Shown here: positions 1 to 9,845 of the stretch, one piece after another | Position numbering within the stretch: the first letter of the stretch is position 1 | Layout of the letters: the number at the start of each line of letters is the position of its first letter | NCBI GenBank assembly: GCA_003116975.1 | Contig: BGKB01000250.1 | Coordinates: 1-64,000, forward strand | Length of the DNA: 64,000 nucleotides | Reading direction: 5' to 3' | Origin: Aurantiochytrium sp. KH105 | Taxonomy: Eukaryota; Sar; Bigyra; Thraustochytrida; Thraustochytriidae | Translations under genes and position numbers: made by a program | The notes under the pieces: generated by a model | The model's input: only the letters and a program-made list of their open reading frames with translations | Told to the model about the DNA's origin: nothing | The model's database searches: none

Positions 1-348
1 AAGATCCCCGTGAATACCGACCTGCGCACCATCGTCGAGCACTTTACGGAGGTACTCTGGCACGGACGGAGCAGAGATATCGCGCATGAGTTTCCAGCCT
101 GCAGAAGCAGAGAGCTGTTGCTCGGCTTGCTCGTAGTAGCGTCCATCGGTCCACAAGAGTGCCTCGTTCTTGGTCACGACGGCTGTCCCTGCAGATCCGG
201 TAAATGAAGAAAGGTACGCCCTCTTTGCATCTACGTCTGCCACGTACTCTGACATGTGTGCGTCCTGCGAAGGCACAACGTAGGCGCTTAACCGCTGCTT
301 CTCCATGAGTTTGCGCAGCGACTGGAGCCGCTCCGAAGCAGACTTCAT
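1..348 (-). CDS. XPNPEP1: Xaa-Pro aminopeptidase, N-terminal part (runs off the left edge)
   Basis: The minus-strand frame from the ATG at 348-346 stays open to base 1 and gives the first 116 residues. It starts MKSASERLQSLRKLMEKQ and continues with AYVVPSQDAHMSEYVADVD, then SSFTGSAGTAVVTKNEA and LLWTDGRYYEQAEQQL. These are the hallmarks of the creatinase-like N-terminal domain of aminopeptidase P, the cytosolic metallopeptidase that removes an N-terminal residue preceding proline. The metal-binding catalytic domain would lie outside the window, so activity cannot be judged. There is no signal or transit peptide ahead of the domain, which suggests the cytosolic (XPNPEP1/APP1) type rather than the mitochondrial or GPI-anchored type. 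The family call is firm; the paralog call is an inference from the short N-terminus. Confidence 0.85.
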   Translation of the reverse strand, partial: MKSASERLQSLRKLMEKQRLSAYVVPSQDAHMSEYVADVDAKRAYLSSFTGSAGTAVVTKNEALLWTDGRYYEQAEQQLSASAGWKLMRDISAPSVPEYLRKVLDDGAQVGIHGDL

Positions 349-979
349 CGTCCTTGCTCAATCTTGTGGCTCGCTCGCTCGCTCGCTCGCTCTGCAACAG
401 GACGCGAGAGCCAACAACTTGGCAGTCGACGCTTCCGTTCCGTCGCGCGTACGCGGCCCGCCGCAGCGAATACCAGAGAGCCCTTTTCACGCCGCCCGTT
501 GAGGCTTTCGACGAGTATAGTATCTTTGCTTGGATCGAGTCCGAGTCCGAGTCGCTTGTTTTGGTTTGGTGGTGGTGGTGGCGGCGCTGGTGTGGGAAGG
601 TTGGGGAAAGATCTTGAGCGCAAGATGGCGCTAGCACTCCGAGTAAAAAGCGGACTCGAAGAGCGAGGGAGGCAAGGCCCGGGCTGCCCTCCGTGTCCAC
701 GAGACTGAAGCCTTGAAGCGAATAAACTCGAGCTGCATTTCTGATATTGTGGATCGATGGGCTGGCTGGATCAGATTCTCTAACCTCTAACCCCCCTTCC
801 CCACAACAACAACTCTTTTTTGGGGGGTTTGGAGAGGGAGGGGAGGAAAGATGTTGAAGTTCTGTATGTTACCAAAAGACGTCCTTGATGCATGTCCATC
901 CACCGCGGACGCGCACGTCTTTTGCTAGAGTTCCCAAAAGCTTTTGAAAGCTGTCAGACTTCTTTCTTACGTTTCGGAA
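349..979. other. Intergenic, upstream of the aminopeptidase
   Basis: No convincing gene. This stretch should hold the promoter of the aminopeptidase (minus) and the 3' flank of the membrane protein ending at 980. It contains a GCTC tract near 366-392, a GGT triplet tract near 565-585 and a T/G-rich homopolymeric stretch around 815-840. Open frames here look like products of low-complexity sequence. Confidence 0.5.
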
Positions 980-2860
980 TCATAGTATGCTGGAACGCGC
1001 TTTATGGTGAGCCGCCGTCCAAAGAGTATGGATGTCAGCAAGCGAGGCTTCCCGCACTTCGAGACCAGCTTTGAGAAGGACTTTGCTATCGGGGCTACGG
1101 ATTTTGTTGAAAAGGTTTTTGACCATGAAGCTCACGAAGGAGAACAGTCGCATATCAGTGAAGGTCACGCAGCTGGTGGAATCGACCTCGGCCGCATCCT
1201 CGTCCAAAACACCAAACATTCGCCATGAAATCGGCAAGGCCGCAAAGCCAATGGCATAAGCAATGCCAATCGCCTGGGTGCTCTGCAAAGTAGGATGTGC
1301 ACTATCAAGAAAGACTGCCACAAGAAGAATTGAAAAGGTCGTACAGGTAATGACGCGGCGGTTTTTGTCCTCGTGTGCCAGAAACATGGCCACAACCCAC
1401 ATGATGAGCCCGAGAAGCAGAACAAAGGTCTCGAATTGACGCAGCACATCAAGCGCAATATTGCAATTGCAATGTGAAAGAAAAATCGCGATCGGTGGTA
1501 TCACGAGCAAGGAGCTCCAAGCATACCCCTTTGCAGGGATTTGTCCAAAGTTGATAAGAGTGATTACTCCCGCTGCCACGATCCCTGCCAAAACTTGCGA
1601 TAATGCAAGTACTGGAGATCTAAGAATCGCCCATATTCTATGAGCGGTACGTTTCCCCAGAACGCGACGAAGGATTGTCTCATCCGAGAGAAGCCGTTGA
1701 GGGTACAGTCTTGTTTCTCTTGCCATGAGAACAAACACCTTATGTTCTTGCAGCGCAGGCGAAAGCTGGCTGGTGTTGCTTGCCAGACTTCGAGCTTTGT
1801 CGTCAGGTGATGTTGCGTGGCTTGCGTCAATAATCTTGTCAGGAAGCGTTTCGAAACCTAGCGCAGGATCAATCCAGAAGATGGGTTGGAGAACGTCATT
1901 GTCATTGCCAGCGACAGTTTCCATCAAGGGAACCTCGCAAGGGCTTGTGCTTAGGCCGCGCAAACCACGTGACAGATGCGATTTGAGGCTTTCTCGCTCC
2001 ACTTTGGCCGTACAAAGACGCGACTTGAGAATTAGAAGGGAATACGGTCTCTGGTAAAGAGTAGCTGCGCCTCGAAGTCCAAAGGATGTGAGAAAGAAAC
2101 TCGAGACAAAAAGGGTGGCACTCGTCGAGACTTTGCATTCGACGCTACCAAATTGAATAACGATAGCGCCCTGGCTATTGGTCAAATGACCCTTGAGGAG
2201 CTCTGCGAGTCGAAGTAGCTCAATGATTGATACTGCAATGCACAGAAAGAATTTTCGCCGCGAGGGAATGAGTTGCGCGTCGATCACGAGGATGTCTGTT
2301 ACAACACAAAACATTAGTAATGGAAGCGCGAATGACGCTTTTGACAGCATCTCCGAATGCAGTAATAGTACAACGACTGACAACATAAAGAGATATATTG
2401 CCTCGAAGGAAAAAAGAAGTCGTTTCAAAAGAAATGTGTGAAGAGCACCGCGAGATATTATAAAATACGGAAGGGCGACGAGGACAATCAAATTGTTTTG
2501 AGGAATTTGGCCTGTCAGCATTAGCAGGGCACCAATTATTGCAAGCACCCACATCGCCAGCAGCACGCGCATTGCTCGTGACGTTCGGGTAAAATTGAAA
2601 ATCTTGGCTCCAAGTCTGCGTCCAAAGAAGCGGCTTGCAAGGTTATTTGCTGGGTCGATCGCGATGAAGTCTCGATACTTTGCTTCAAGCATGATGACGC
2701 GCATGTGTCCAATTTTCTTTGCACTGTCCTCGGTTCGCTTGTTGAGGCCAGATAAATCGCTGGTGGAGGACGTGGTGTCAGCAGATGTGTTGCTTGCAGT
2801 TTCGGTGAACAACGCCTCGGGCGCGGCCGCCACGCGTGCGCTCTTGTTTGGGGCGAACAT
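980..2860 (-). CDS. Multi-pass membrane protein with two homologous halves, unknown family
   Basis: A 626-residue protein starting at an ATG (2860-2858, MFAPNKSARVAAAP). A Ser/Thr-rich cytosolic-type head of about 90 residues is followed by a block of hydrophobic segments (roughly residues 95-215), a further hydrophobic segment near 245-265, a polar loop of about 130 residues, and a second hydrophobic block (roughly 425-555). The two blocks look like an internal duplication: each begins with a basic stretch, then a TM ending in GQIP, a second TM, a conserved FE pair (LLFSFEAIYLFML and LRQFETFVLLLGL), and more TMs. I do not recognise the family and see no transporter or enzyme motif. It could be a lineage-specific membrane protein. 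It is divergent to the hydrolase gene at 4708. Confidence 0.75.
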   Translation of the reverse strand: MFAPNKSARVAAAPEALFTETASNTSADTTSSTSDLSGLNKRTEDSAKKIGHMRVIMLEAKYRDFIAIDPANNLASRFFGRRLGAKIFNFTRTSRAMRVLLAMWVLAIIGALLMLTGQIPQNNLIVLVALPYFIISRGALHTFLLKRLLFSFEAIYLFMLSVVVLLLHSEMLSKASFALPLLMFCVVTDILVIDAQLIPSRRKFFLCIAVSIIELLRLAELLKGHLTNSQGAIVIQFGSVECKVSTSATLFVSSFFLTSFGLRGAATLYQRPYSLLILKSRLCTAKVERESLKSHLSRGLRGLSTSPCEVPLMETVAGNDNDVLQPIFWIDPALGFETLPDKIIDASHATSPDDKARSLASNTSQLSPALQEHKVFVLMARETRLYPQRLLSDETILRRVLGKRTAHRIWAILRSPVLALSQVLAGIVAAGVITLINFGQIPAKGYAWSSLLVIPPIAIFLSHCNCNIALDVLRQFETFVLLLGLIMWVVAMFLAHEDKNRRVITCTTFSILLVAVFLDSAHPTLQSTQAIGIAYAIGFAALPISWRMFGVLDEDAAEVDSTSCVTFTDMRLFSFVSFMVKNLFNKIRSPDSKVLLKAGLEVREASLADIHTLWTAAHHKARSSIL

Positions 2861-4707
2861 TGTCGTGTTCCCCTCCCCCCTTGGGGATCTGTTTCTCTTT
2901 TCCCCCCTCTTTGCCAGATCTCGAGCGTCTGTCCGTGAAACGGCTTGTTAGGCAGTGCGGCATGCACCATGAGGATGGATGCAATGCACTGACCATGCTC
3001 TTTAACATGGAGGATCATCTTCCACCACCGGCGCGTCCGGGCCTCTTCTGTTGTAACGCCCCGCTCCCCAGCTTTTTTTGCGGTAGGGAAGTTGAGAAAG
3101 TCCCCGGTGACGAGGCCAAGGACTTCTTGCTGCCGTCTCGCGAAGGCACCGCCGTCGCCACCACCACCTCGACAATGCGGCTCAACAGACAGTTGAAATC
3201 TACGTGAGATGTCGCCAGCGGCCAGGCCATGCACGTCCAGTGGGTGTTTGTTTCCCATGCGCCGGGGTCGATTCTCACAAATCTCTACCCGTTTTCTTCC
3301 GGCCATGCCAGTGATGGCTGTCGTTGTCCGGATAGCCGGACGGACTTCTACCCGTTTCGCTTGCGCGAAGGGGCAGCAACCAGCACTTGACGAGACGGAG
3401 CAGGATGGGAAGGCCCGGGCCACGACCATAGTGGCGTTGGCCCGCGGGCGGCGCCGCAGATGACGCACTTTGATGGATATTATCGTTGCACTGGTTGATG
3501 AGACCGCGGGTTATCGAATCGACGTGCGTGCGTACGCGCACGGGGCCCTTCGACAGCTCGAAGGCAGGTCGTAAAACAAAGACAAAAGGTTCATTATCTT
3601 GCCTTTCTTGCTCAAAATTGTCAACTTTCAACTTGCACGCACGTAAGATCGAGGGGTTAGATGAAGACACGAAAAAAGGTTGGCGAAGAACGCGCAAGCG
3701 ATGTGACGATTTTCTGGTCCGAAAGCTTCCACGCCATGATATAAAGAGCAGAAAAATGAGACTCCATCGTTGCGACGGCTCTGTCTCGAAAGTTTTCACC
3801 ACGCCATGATATAAAAAGCAGAAAATTTAGACTCCCTCGTCGTGACGGCTCTGTTTCAAAAGGTTTACCTTGCATGAGCAACAGCGAGAAGAACCATCAC
3901 ATGGCATTCCTGCTTTTACGAGGTGTCAAACAAAAGATTATACGCTGAAAGCAGAGATCTCCAGGCTACAGTTGGCAGCGGCAAAGCCGACAGGAAGCAA
4001 CCTCATTTCGCTTGCTCGCGCGCTCTTGTTCTGCTTGCTTACGATGCGATCCATCGATCGATGTGCACCACGTTTCACAATGACCAACAAAGTGACGACC
4101 CCTCCTTCGTTTTCAGACTGGCCGTAAGTTGGGAGACCCGGGCCAGCGTGCGTGCGTAAAATCGCCATCGCCCGCCGAGTCCAGTCACTGTCGGCAAACT
4201 CACTGACAGCAGTCTCTCTCGCAGTAAGCTGTGTCCCCGGCGGCTGCGGCAGGCACTCGCCTTGGTGGGCATGTCAACTGCGACAGCCGTCCCATGGCCT
4301 GCCTCCAAGGCTGAGAGCGACACGCGAATCGCTTGCACAGGCCCAGCTCTCGAGCCCGTGGTGCGGGGAGGAGTTTATGACGCATACAACGCCTGTACCT
4401 ATCTATACCTATACCGACCCTCAAACCTACGACTATTATACCTACCTCACTGTCAGGGTATAACAATACTATAAACATCACTTGTACATCAACGACTATC
4501 GGCACGCCTCCAGCGCCTGCGGTGCACGCACGCTTGCAAGTGGGGTGCTACAAGTTACAACATGTTATGAGGTGCGGTGTAAAAGCACGGCAGGTACGGT
4601 GGCATGGTGGCTTGGCGAGAAAGTGTCACCACCATCACGCCAGCTTCCGCCGGCGATGCGGTGCATGGAGCAAGGCAGAGGCGGATGGGAAGCAAACCGC
4701 AAACTGG
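2861..4707. other. Intergenic region between divergent genes
   Basis: About 1.8 kb between the start of the membrane protein (minus) and the hydrolase (plus), presumably carrying both promoters. No frame here has a recognisable domain. A two-copy 70-bp direct repeat sits at 3730-3867. The part from about 4400 to 4480 is AT-richer, with several ATA/TATA-like words, and could belong to the hydrolase promoter. Confidence 0.5.
3730..3867. repeat. 70-bp direct repeat, two copies
   Basis: Copies begin at 3730 and 3800 with CACGCCATGATATAAA and continue through a shared AGCAGAAAA block, GACTCC and GACGGCTCTGT. The copies differ at several positions, so the duplication is not brand new. The 70-bp period is not a multiple of three, which argues against a coding repeat. 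Confidence 0.85.
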
Positions 4708-6150
4708 ATGACCATGGTGTCGAACGCAAACCGAGGCGTAGTCGCCCTTGTCGCGAGCTTCGTGCTCCTGCTGGTGTCCGTGCTCGCGTTCGCCGAGGTC
4801 TTCTACTCGTATGGAACCGCAGTATGGGCACTGTATGGCTCGGTGGCGGGGCTCAACGTTGGCTTGGCCTTCCGCCGAGATTTGGCGCCCAACAAGCTGC
4901 ACGCAGCATTGCTCGGGTTCGCCGGCGTAATGTCTTTTGCAGGCTTTGTGGCCGCGGGATACTGGGCGTTGTTGCCTGATGTGGAGCAAGGTGCTCCGCT
5001 CAAGATTCTCGCCGTCGCTGCCGCCCACGTCCTTTTATTGTACTGGACGGCTCTTAAATTCACCGGTGCCGAAAACGCAGAAGACAGGAGCGTCGTACCA
5101 CGTGACGTGGAGACAGCCAAGTTTGGAGGAGACGAATCGTCGATTAAGCAAAAGGCAGGTGCTTGCTGCGGATGCTGTGGCATCTTGACATTCGTGATTC
5201 TAGTCGCGCTCGCTTCAATCCACACGATTCTGCTTGCCAGTGAAAAGAAGGCCTTTTACCCCGGTGAGGACGCCTTTTATGAGATACAGGGACATCGAAT
5301 TTTTGCGCGCTGCGAAGGTCCGGGAATCCCCGGCGAGCCATCCATCTTTTTCGGTCATGGCCTTGGCGGCAACTCTCTTGATTTTTCATGGGTCCAGCGC
5401 AACCTTTCAGCGGCCGGATACCGCACGTGCTCGTACGATCGCGCAGGAACGGGTCAAAGCTCTGCGTTTGGTCCTCTTCCTCGCACGTCCATTCAAATTG
5501 CATCCGAAGAGTATGATCTTCTCACTGAGCTTGGGATCTCCGACTTTGTCTACGTGGGGCACAGCTTTTTCGGGTTCAACTCGCGCGTCCTTCACCGCGA
5601 TCTCGTACGAATGGGGGAGGAATCTCGCATCAAGGGCATTGTCTACATCGATCAGGTCAATCCAAACGTGACAGAGTGGTGTGATCCGAACAAAGAGTAT
5701 TCGAGCTCATCTGTGTACAATTTGGGCCTCATCACTTCGGAAATGGGGGTCTCACGCATTCTCGAAGGGATTTTCGGATTCCTTACCTCGTTTGGAGAGC
5801 TCGAGTACCTCCCTGAAGATGTTCAAGCCGAGTATGTGGCTAATCTGCACAAGTCCCACTACTATCGCACGCGGATCGACGAGTTCACGCGGTGGGGCGT
5901 AAGCTGTTCGACGGTTGGCAATCTTGAGGGCGAAGAAAAGAACTTTGACTTTCCGGAACGCATCGTGCTTCCTCAAGAGGGCATTCATGCGGACAACCTC
6001 GAGGGCGGCGCCGAGATGGTCGACCTCTCGCCCGATGGGCAAGTCATTTGGGTCAACGATACCCGTGCGACGCACGTTCGCACGCTCTTTGACCGCGAAT
6101 TTGCACAGTACACCATCGACGCAATCTACGAGCTTTTGGCTCTCCTTTGA
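4708..6150 (+). CDS. Membrane-anchored alpha/beta hydrolase
   Basis: The ATG at 4708 gives 480 residues (MTMVSNANRG); an in-frame ATG at 4567 would add 47 residues of poor composition, so 4708 is preferred. About four TM segments occupy residues 8-110, then a Cys-rich GACCGCCG stretch and a fifth TM (about 155-178). The alpha/beta hydrolase domain follows: an oxyanion-type FGHGLGGNS, a YDRAGTGQS turn, the nucleophile elbow VYVGHSFFGF (Ser near residue 286) and a late THVRTL whose His near 456 fits the catalytic base. The substrate cannot be told; a lipid, ester or peptide is possible. The five-TM head is unusual for the superfamily and suggests an ER or plasma-membrane enzyme. It converges with ALG9. 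Confidence 0.85.
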   Translation: MTMVSNANRGVVALVASFVLLLVSVLAFAEVFYSYGTAVWALYGSVAGLNVGLAFRRDLAPNKLHAALLGFAGVMSFAGFVAAGYWALLPDVEQGAPLKILAVAAAHVLLLYWTALKFTGAENAEDRSVVPRDVETAKFGGDESSIKQKAGACCGCCGILTFVILVALASIHTILLASEKKAFYPGEDAFYEIQGHRIFARCEGPGIPGEPSIFFGHGLGGNSLDFSWVQRNLSAAGYRTCSYDRAGTGQSSAFGPLPRTSIQIASEEYDLLTELGISDFVYVGHSFFGFNSRVLHRDLVRMGEESRIKGIVYIDQVNPNVTEWCDPNKEYSSSSVYNLGLITSEMGVSRILEGIFGFLTSFGELEYLPEDVQAEYVANLHKSHYYRTRIDEFTRWGVSCSTVGNLEGEEKNFDFPERIVLPQEGIHADNLEGGAEMVDLSPDGQVIWVNDTRATHVRTLFDREFAQYTIDAIYELLALL

Positions 6151-6401
6151 TTTTAAAAAGCATCATTTTCTTTCAACTCAAAGACAAAGGAGTTGATTTT
6201 CTGTTCATAAGCCTACTTTCAATCGCGTTTGGGTGCATCGTCATCTCTTATTCACTTGCCTCTCCTTTTGTCTGTGTCGACCTCCTCAGCATTTCAACGT
6301 CTTGCATCAAGACACGGATCGAGAACCCGACAAGAACACGTGCATGGTCAGAACAAGTTGGCATTTCAAATCAATCATTCGTTCTACTACGTTTCACAAC
6401 T

Positions 6402-8187
6402 TCACTCCTGCTGGCTTGCACGAAGAAGACAGAATTCAGCATATCGATTGCGCTTCTCCGAGAAATGAGGCACGTAAAAGGAACGGATGTAAACGGGCGA
6501 TCGACTCGCGTCCATAAATGGGGCGCAAAACACCTTCTCCCAGCGTTGCTTGCCGTCGCCGCCTCGGGTCCAGTCTCCAATATCTCCATAATCCTTTCCA
6601 ACCGCAAGATCTACTGCAAAGTCGCACGTGTCAACAGGCACGTATGCAGAAGACTCGTCCGCATTTCGGTCATTAAAGTGCGCGTGGACCTCCCGTGTTC
6701 CATTCGGCCACGGAGAAAACTCTTGAGGCATGACACCACGAAATTCGTTACGTGTCCAAGCCACTCTTGCGTTTGCAGGGAGCAGGAAGCTTGACGGATA
6801 GCGGTACCATTCCTTGCCAACGCAGACTGTGAGCATGTCATCGGTCGAAGCTGGCGCTAGCTTCGAGGCCTCGGGGACAGTCTGTAGCGCGCCAAAGACG
6901 CGAAGAGGAGCGGAAAAGTTGACATACAAACCGGCACTTCGGCACACGGACAGGAGACAGCTCAGGAGAACAACGTTGACCCAACCAAGACGGATAATTC
7001 CGCGAAATGCCGACACGCTTGAGGGAACTGCCCCCGTAATAAACTCGAGTACGAGATGCGCCGAAAGCGCTGCGCCTACGCAAAGCACCGGGTACACCAT
7101 GGACAGAAATCGCTCTTCCTTGTGCGGCATGGACGTAAAGAGTGCCAACGACGCAAAGGCCGGAGACAGATAGACGAGCACCATGCGGGCCGAGGTCGGG
7201 AACGGTTTGGGGATTTTCTGATACGGCCAAAGTGCAAGTACCACAACGGGCGACGCAAAGGCCAAGAGCGCCACCAAATTCAAATTGAGGAGCAGGTTGC
7301 GCAGATAAAAGGTCCAGGGCTCTGTTCCATACAAGTCAGCACCTTGGCCGCCGCCACCTTGGCCCAGTACGTTGTAAAGGATCAGATTGCCAATCGCAAA
7401 CGTCGGCTTGCCATACAGCGCCGAGTCGACGAGTACGGGAATACCCACAAAGAGAGCAAGGGAGATGATTGCGGTGAACAAGACCGGCATGAAACCTCGC
7501 GCATAAAGAGCGTGCAATCCCATGGGGACAAACATGAGCGCCGAAAAGGGCCAGCAAAGGAGGACCGCTGCCGCGCCGCAAAAGAGGCCCAGGAGGTGGC
7601 GCTCCGAGAACCATGCAGCGAAACCGTAAAGAACCATGAGCATGCACGCAGAGCTAGGCAGGAGCGCAACGCTTGCGTGAAACATGCCAGCGTTCGTTGC
7701 GAGAAACAGAAAAGTGAGCCACGACACCCTTGGCCCAAAGCGGCTACGGGCCGCATCGCAGAGGAGCGCCTCGCCGACGGCGGAAAGAAGACCAAGACCG
7801 GCGCGAATCGTGAAGAACACCAGGGCCTTTTCCGTTTCGCTCCCGGCCGCATGGCGCAGATACGCGGGCGCGCCGAGTAGGCCATTGACGCCAAGATAGG
7901 CGTACGACCGCAGCGCGTATGCTGGACTATACCTGTTATTGTTTTGCGAAGCGAGCGAATCATGTTAGCGTGTTCACTGTCGCAACCACAGGACGCTGGA
8001 CATGCAATGCAAGGTCTCCAACGCCAACTTACTCCCAGGTTTGTAGACCGCGGCCGTAGAGGAGATAGTGCAGCGGCTCCCAGTAGTTGAAAGTCTCGTC
8101 ACAGTCCATGATCGGGCTCAGTTGTGCGCCAACGTTGCGCACAGCCACGAGGATGCTCACGTGCAGGAGGAAGCGTGTCGTTGACAT
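6402..8187 (-). CDS. ALG9: ALG9 alpha-1,2-mannosyltransferase (GT22), two exons
   Basis: Exon 1 is 8187-8033 and exon 2 is 7932-6402, joined across a 100-bp intron to give 561 residues. The joined sequence reads DCDETFNYWEPLHYLLYGRG, LQTWEYSPAYALRSYAYLG, which is the diagnostic luminal loop of ALG9. The splice falls inside the GAG codon of QTWE. The rest is a chain of hydrophobic segments with the conserved PHKEERFL motif and a soluble luminal tail ending near FYVPHFSEKRNRYAEFCLL. ALG9 adds alpha-1,2-mannoses to the lipid-linked oligosaccharide from dolichol-phosphate mannose on the ER luminal side during N-glycan assembly. Length and topology match the family. The start at MSTTRFLL puts a signal-anchor-like segment right before the loop, as in other ALG9 proteins. 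Confidence 0.93.
7933..8032 (-). other. Spliceosomal intron of ALG9
   Basis: On the minus strand the intron begins GTAAGT (8032-8027) and ends AACAG (acceptor AG at 7934-7933). Unspliced, the frame hits TAA two bases into the intron. Splicing restores GAG TAT AGT (E-Y-S), exactly the family consensus. This is the only intron in the window supported by homology on both sides. Confidence 0.92.
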
Positions 8188-8828
8188 GATGGCTTCTCCG
8201 CGCGCAGCGTAAAATTCACCCCTCCACGGCCGCCTTCGGTCGCGAGGCCTCTCCTTCTTCTTCTTCTTCAAGTTCTGTTCAATCAATCGGTTATGAAGAA
8301 AAAATAATCTTGGTGTGCTTCGCAGGGAATGAGGGGAATGCGAACGATCTCTCCGAGACCGATCTTGTGCTCCTACGACGTAGCGTTGAAGAAGTAAAAA
8401 AATAAAAATCAAGCGAAATGGGCAAGTCGAGGTTGTCCGCAAATTATGATCAAGATTAATTTTGGTTTCCGAGGAACGCGTTCAGATATCAGTGAGTGAG
8501 AGGACAAAATGCTCTGAATTGTGTGAGGCGACTCGAAGCGCCCGTCTCTTTGTTCCATATAACGAACATTGACTATTGCAAGCGGCACGGCTTACGACTC
8601 TGGTTAGTTCATTCGTTTTGTAAACGTTGGATTCTGCGAGCCCCTGACGACTCATTATTATTCCGTATTGTATGTATGCAAACGGTAACATTTGCCAGCG
8701 CCTGATTGACGCGCCAAACGACTCTCATCATTGGAAAACCGTAAGATAAACAGTCCGTTCTGCCAGCGCCTGACGACTCTCTTTATTCAGTCTGGACTGA
8801 GATTTCTGCCAGCGCCTGACGACTTTCT
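8188..8828. other. Intergenic, ALG9 promoter side
   Basis: Region between the ALG9 start (minus) and the 3' end of the small membrane protein (minus). The part next to ALG9 is A/T-richer. The part from about 8580 onward is a degenerate tandem array derived from the neighbouring gene's end, listed separately. No other gene is visible. Confidence 0.5.
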
Positions 8829-8870
8829 TTATTCAGTCTGAACGGTGATTTCTGCAAGGGCCTGGCGAAT
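8580..8870 (-). repeat. Tandem array derived from the last codons of the 338-residue gene
   Basis: On the minus strand the genuine C-terminus (codons from CGC at 8867) is followed by a copy starting at CGT 8821 that again encodes RQALAEI-VQTE and stop. Further copies start near 8775, 8720/8711, 8649 and 8596. The first two steps are exactly 46 bp; later steps are roughly 50-65 bp and more decayed. The shared core is AGTCGTCAGGCGCTGGCAGA. Most differences between the first two copies are at third codon positions. Confidence 0.85.
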
Positions 8871-9845
8871 CTTGAGCGCGAGATGATCCGGAAGTTTCCG
8901 CAGAACCACTGGAGTAAGCATCGCAGAGACCGTAAACAGTAAAAGGGAAGTCATGAAGGCAATTCGCGGCGACGTCATGAATGATAGCCCAGCGCCGAAA
9001 ATTAGAAAGAGAAATGCAAAGAGCACAATGAATACAATTGCGATCTCGTTGTCCGTGAGTTCCCGCATAAACCGCCTACGTCGTAAATCAAAGACAGAAT
9101 CACGATGTCTGCCAATACTCCCACGCGCAAGACTGAGCGCCCGCGGCAGCGAGAGACTTTTGCGCGGTTTGGTGGAGGCACGTTTTGATTTGCGCCGAGG
9201 CTTTTTGGACAGTTTCTTGGGCTGGCGAAACGCGCTTTTCTGGGGCATCAAATCCGGTGGCGGGGGCGCGTGCAAAGCGAAGAGACCTCGCGAGTCGTGC
9301 TCGTTGTCCGACTCCTCATCCATGGAGTCTCCTTCTCCTTCACCTTCTTCGTCTTCTTCGCCATCGGTGTGAGTCTCTTCAAAGAGCTCGAGAGGGTCTT
9401 TGTAGGTGCCTTGCTCGGCGAGCATGCGGCGAGCACGTGCCTTGTAGTTTGGGCGAGAGAACAAACTCGCCAGACTGAGACGACTTGATTTGCGGCGCGA
9501 CTTGAGAACAGAGGCGAGTTCGTCGGGCGTGAGTTCATGCTCCCGAAACGCACGTTCCTGTCCATCCCAGAAAAAGTCGTCTTCCGGTGCAGGCTCCCAG
9601 GTCCCCTTGCGCGACTCCCAGGCTTCGTCCGCTTCTCTTCTGGGCAGGTTCTTCACGGCGACCAGACTCCGCGACGAGTGGAACCGCACGCGCGGGCCCG
9701 CTTCGCTCGTCGCCGACGACACCGACGACCGCTTCGAGCTCGCCGTCGACCTTCTGCTCGCCGCCGACCTTCTGCTCGCCGCCGACACGCGCCTCCCCGC
9801 CGCGGTCGGCGCCGGCTCCGTCGGCGGCGCCGGGTTGAACGACAT
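8829..9845 (-). CDS. Small two-TM protein with Ser/Arg-rich head, unknown
   Basis: A 338-residue protein from the ATG at 9845. Residues 17-45 are an SR-rich tract (AASRRSAASRRS type). A PP1-docking-like RVRF sits at 52-55. The middle is charged, with an acidic run (EEDEEGEGEGD) and a Lys/Arg/Ser-rich run before the membrane. Two hydrophobic segments at about 268-288 and 295-315 form a hairpin close to the C-terminus, followed by LPDHLALKIRQALAEI. No catalytic motif is seen and the family is not recognised. The layout resembles a tail-anchored hairpin protein with a long phosphorylatable cytosolic part. The gene's last codons seed the downstream tandem array. Confidence 0.75.
   Translation of the reverse strand: MSFNPAPPTEPAPTAAGRRVSAASRRSAASRRSTASSKRSSVSSATSEAGPRVRFHSSRSLVAVKNLPRREADEAWESRKGTWEPAPEDDFFWDGQERAFREHELTPDELASVLKSRRKSSRLSLASLFSRPNYKARARRMLAEQGTYKDPLELFEETHTDGEEDEEGEGEGDSMDEESDNEHDSRGLFALHAPPPPDLMPQKSAFRQPKKLSKKPRRKSKRASTKPRKSLSLPRALSLARGSIGRHRDSVFDLRRRRFMRELTDNEIAIVFIVLFAFLFLIFGAGLSFMTSPRIAFMTSLLLFTVSAMLTPVVLRKLPDHLALKIRQALAEITVQTE

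Noticed and set aside
44-700. 218-residue open frame on the minus strand
   Set aside because: Overlaps the aminopeptidase in another frame and is Arg/Ser low complexity.
2536-3468. 310-residue open frame on the minus strand
   Set aside because: Overlaps the start of the membrane protein in another frame; no domain, composition unlike the real genes.
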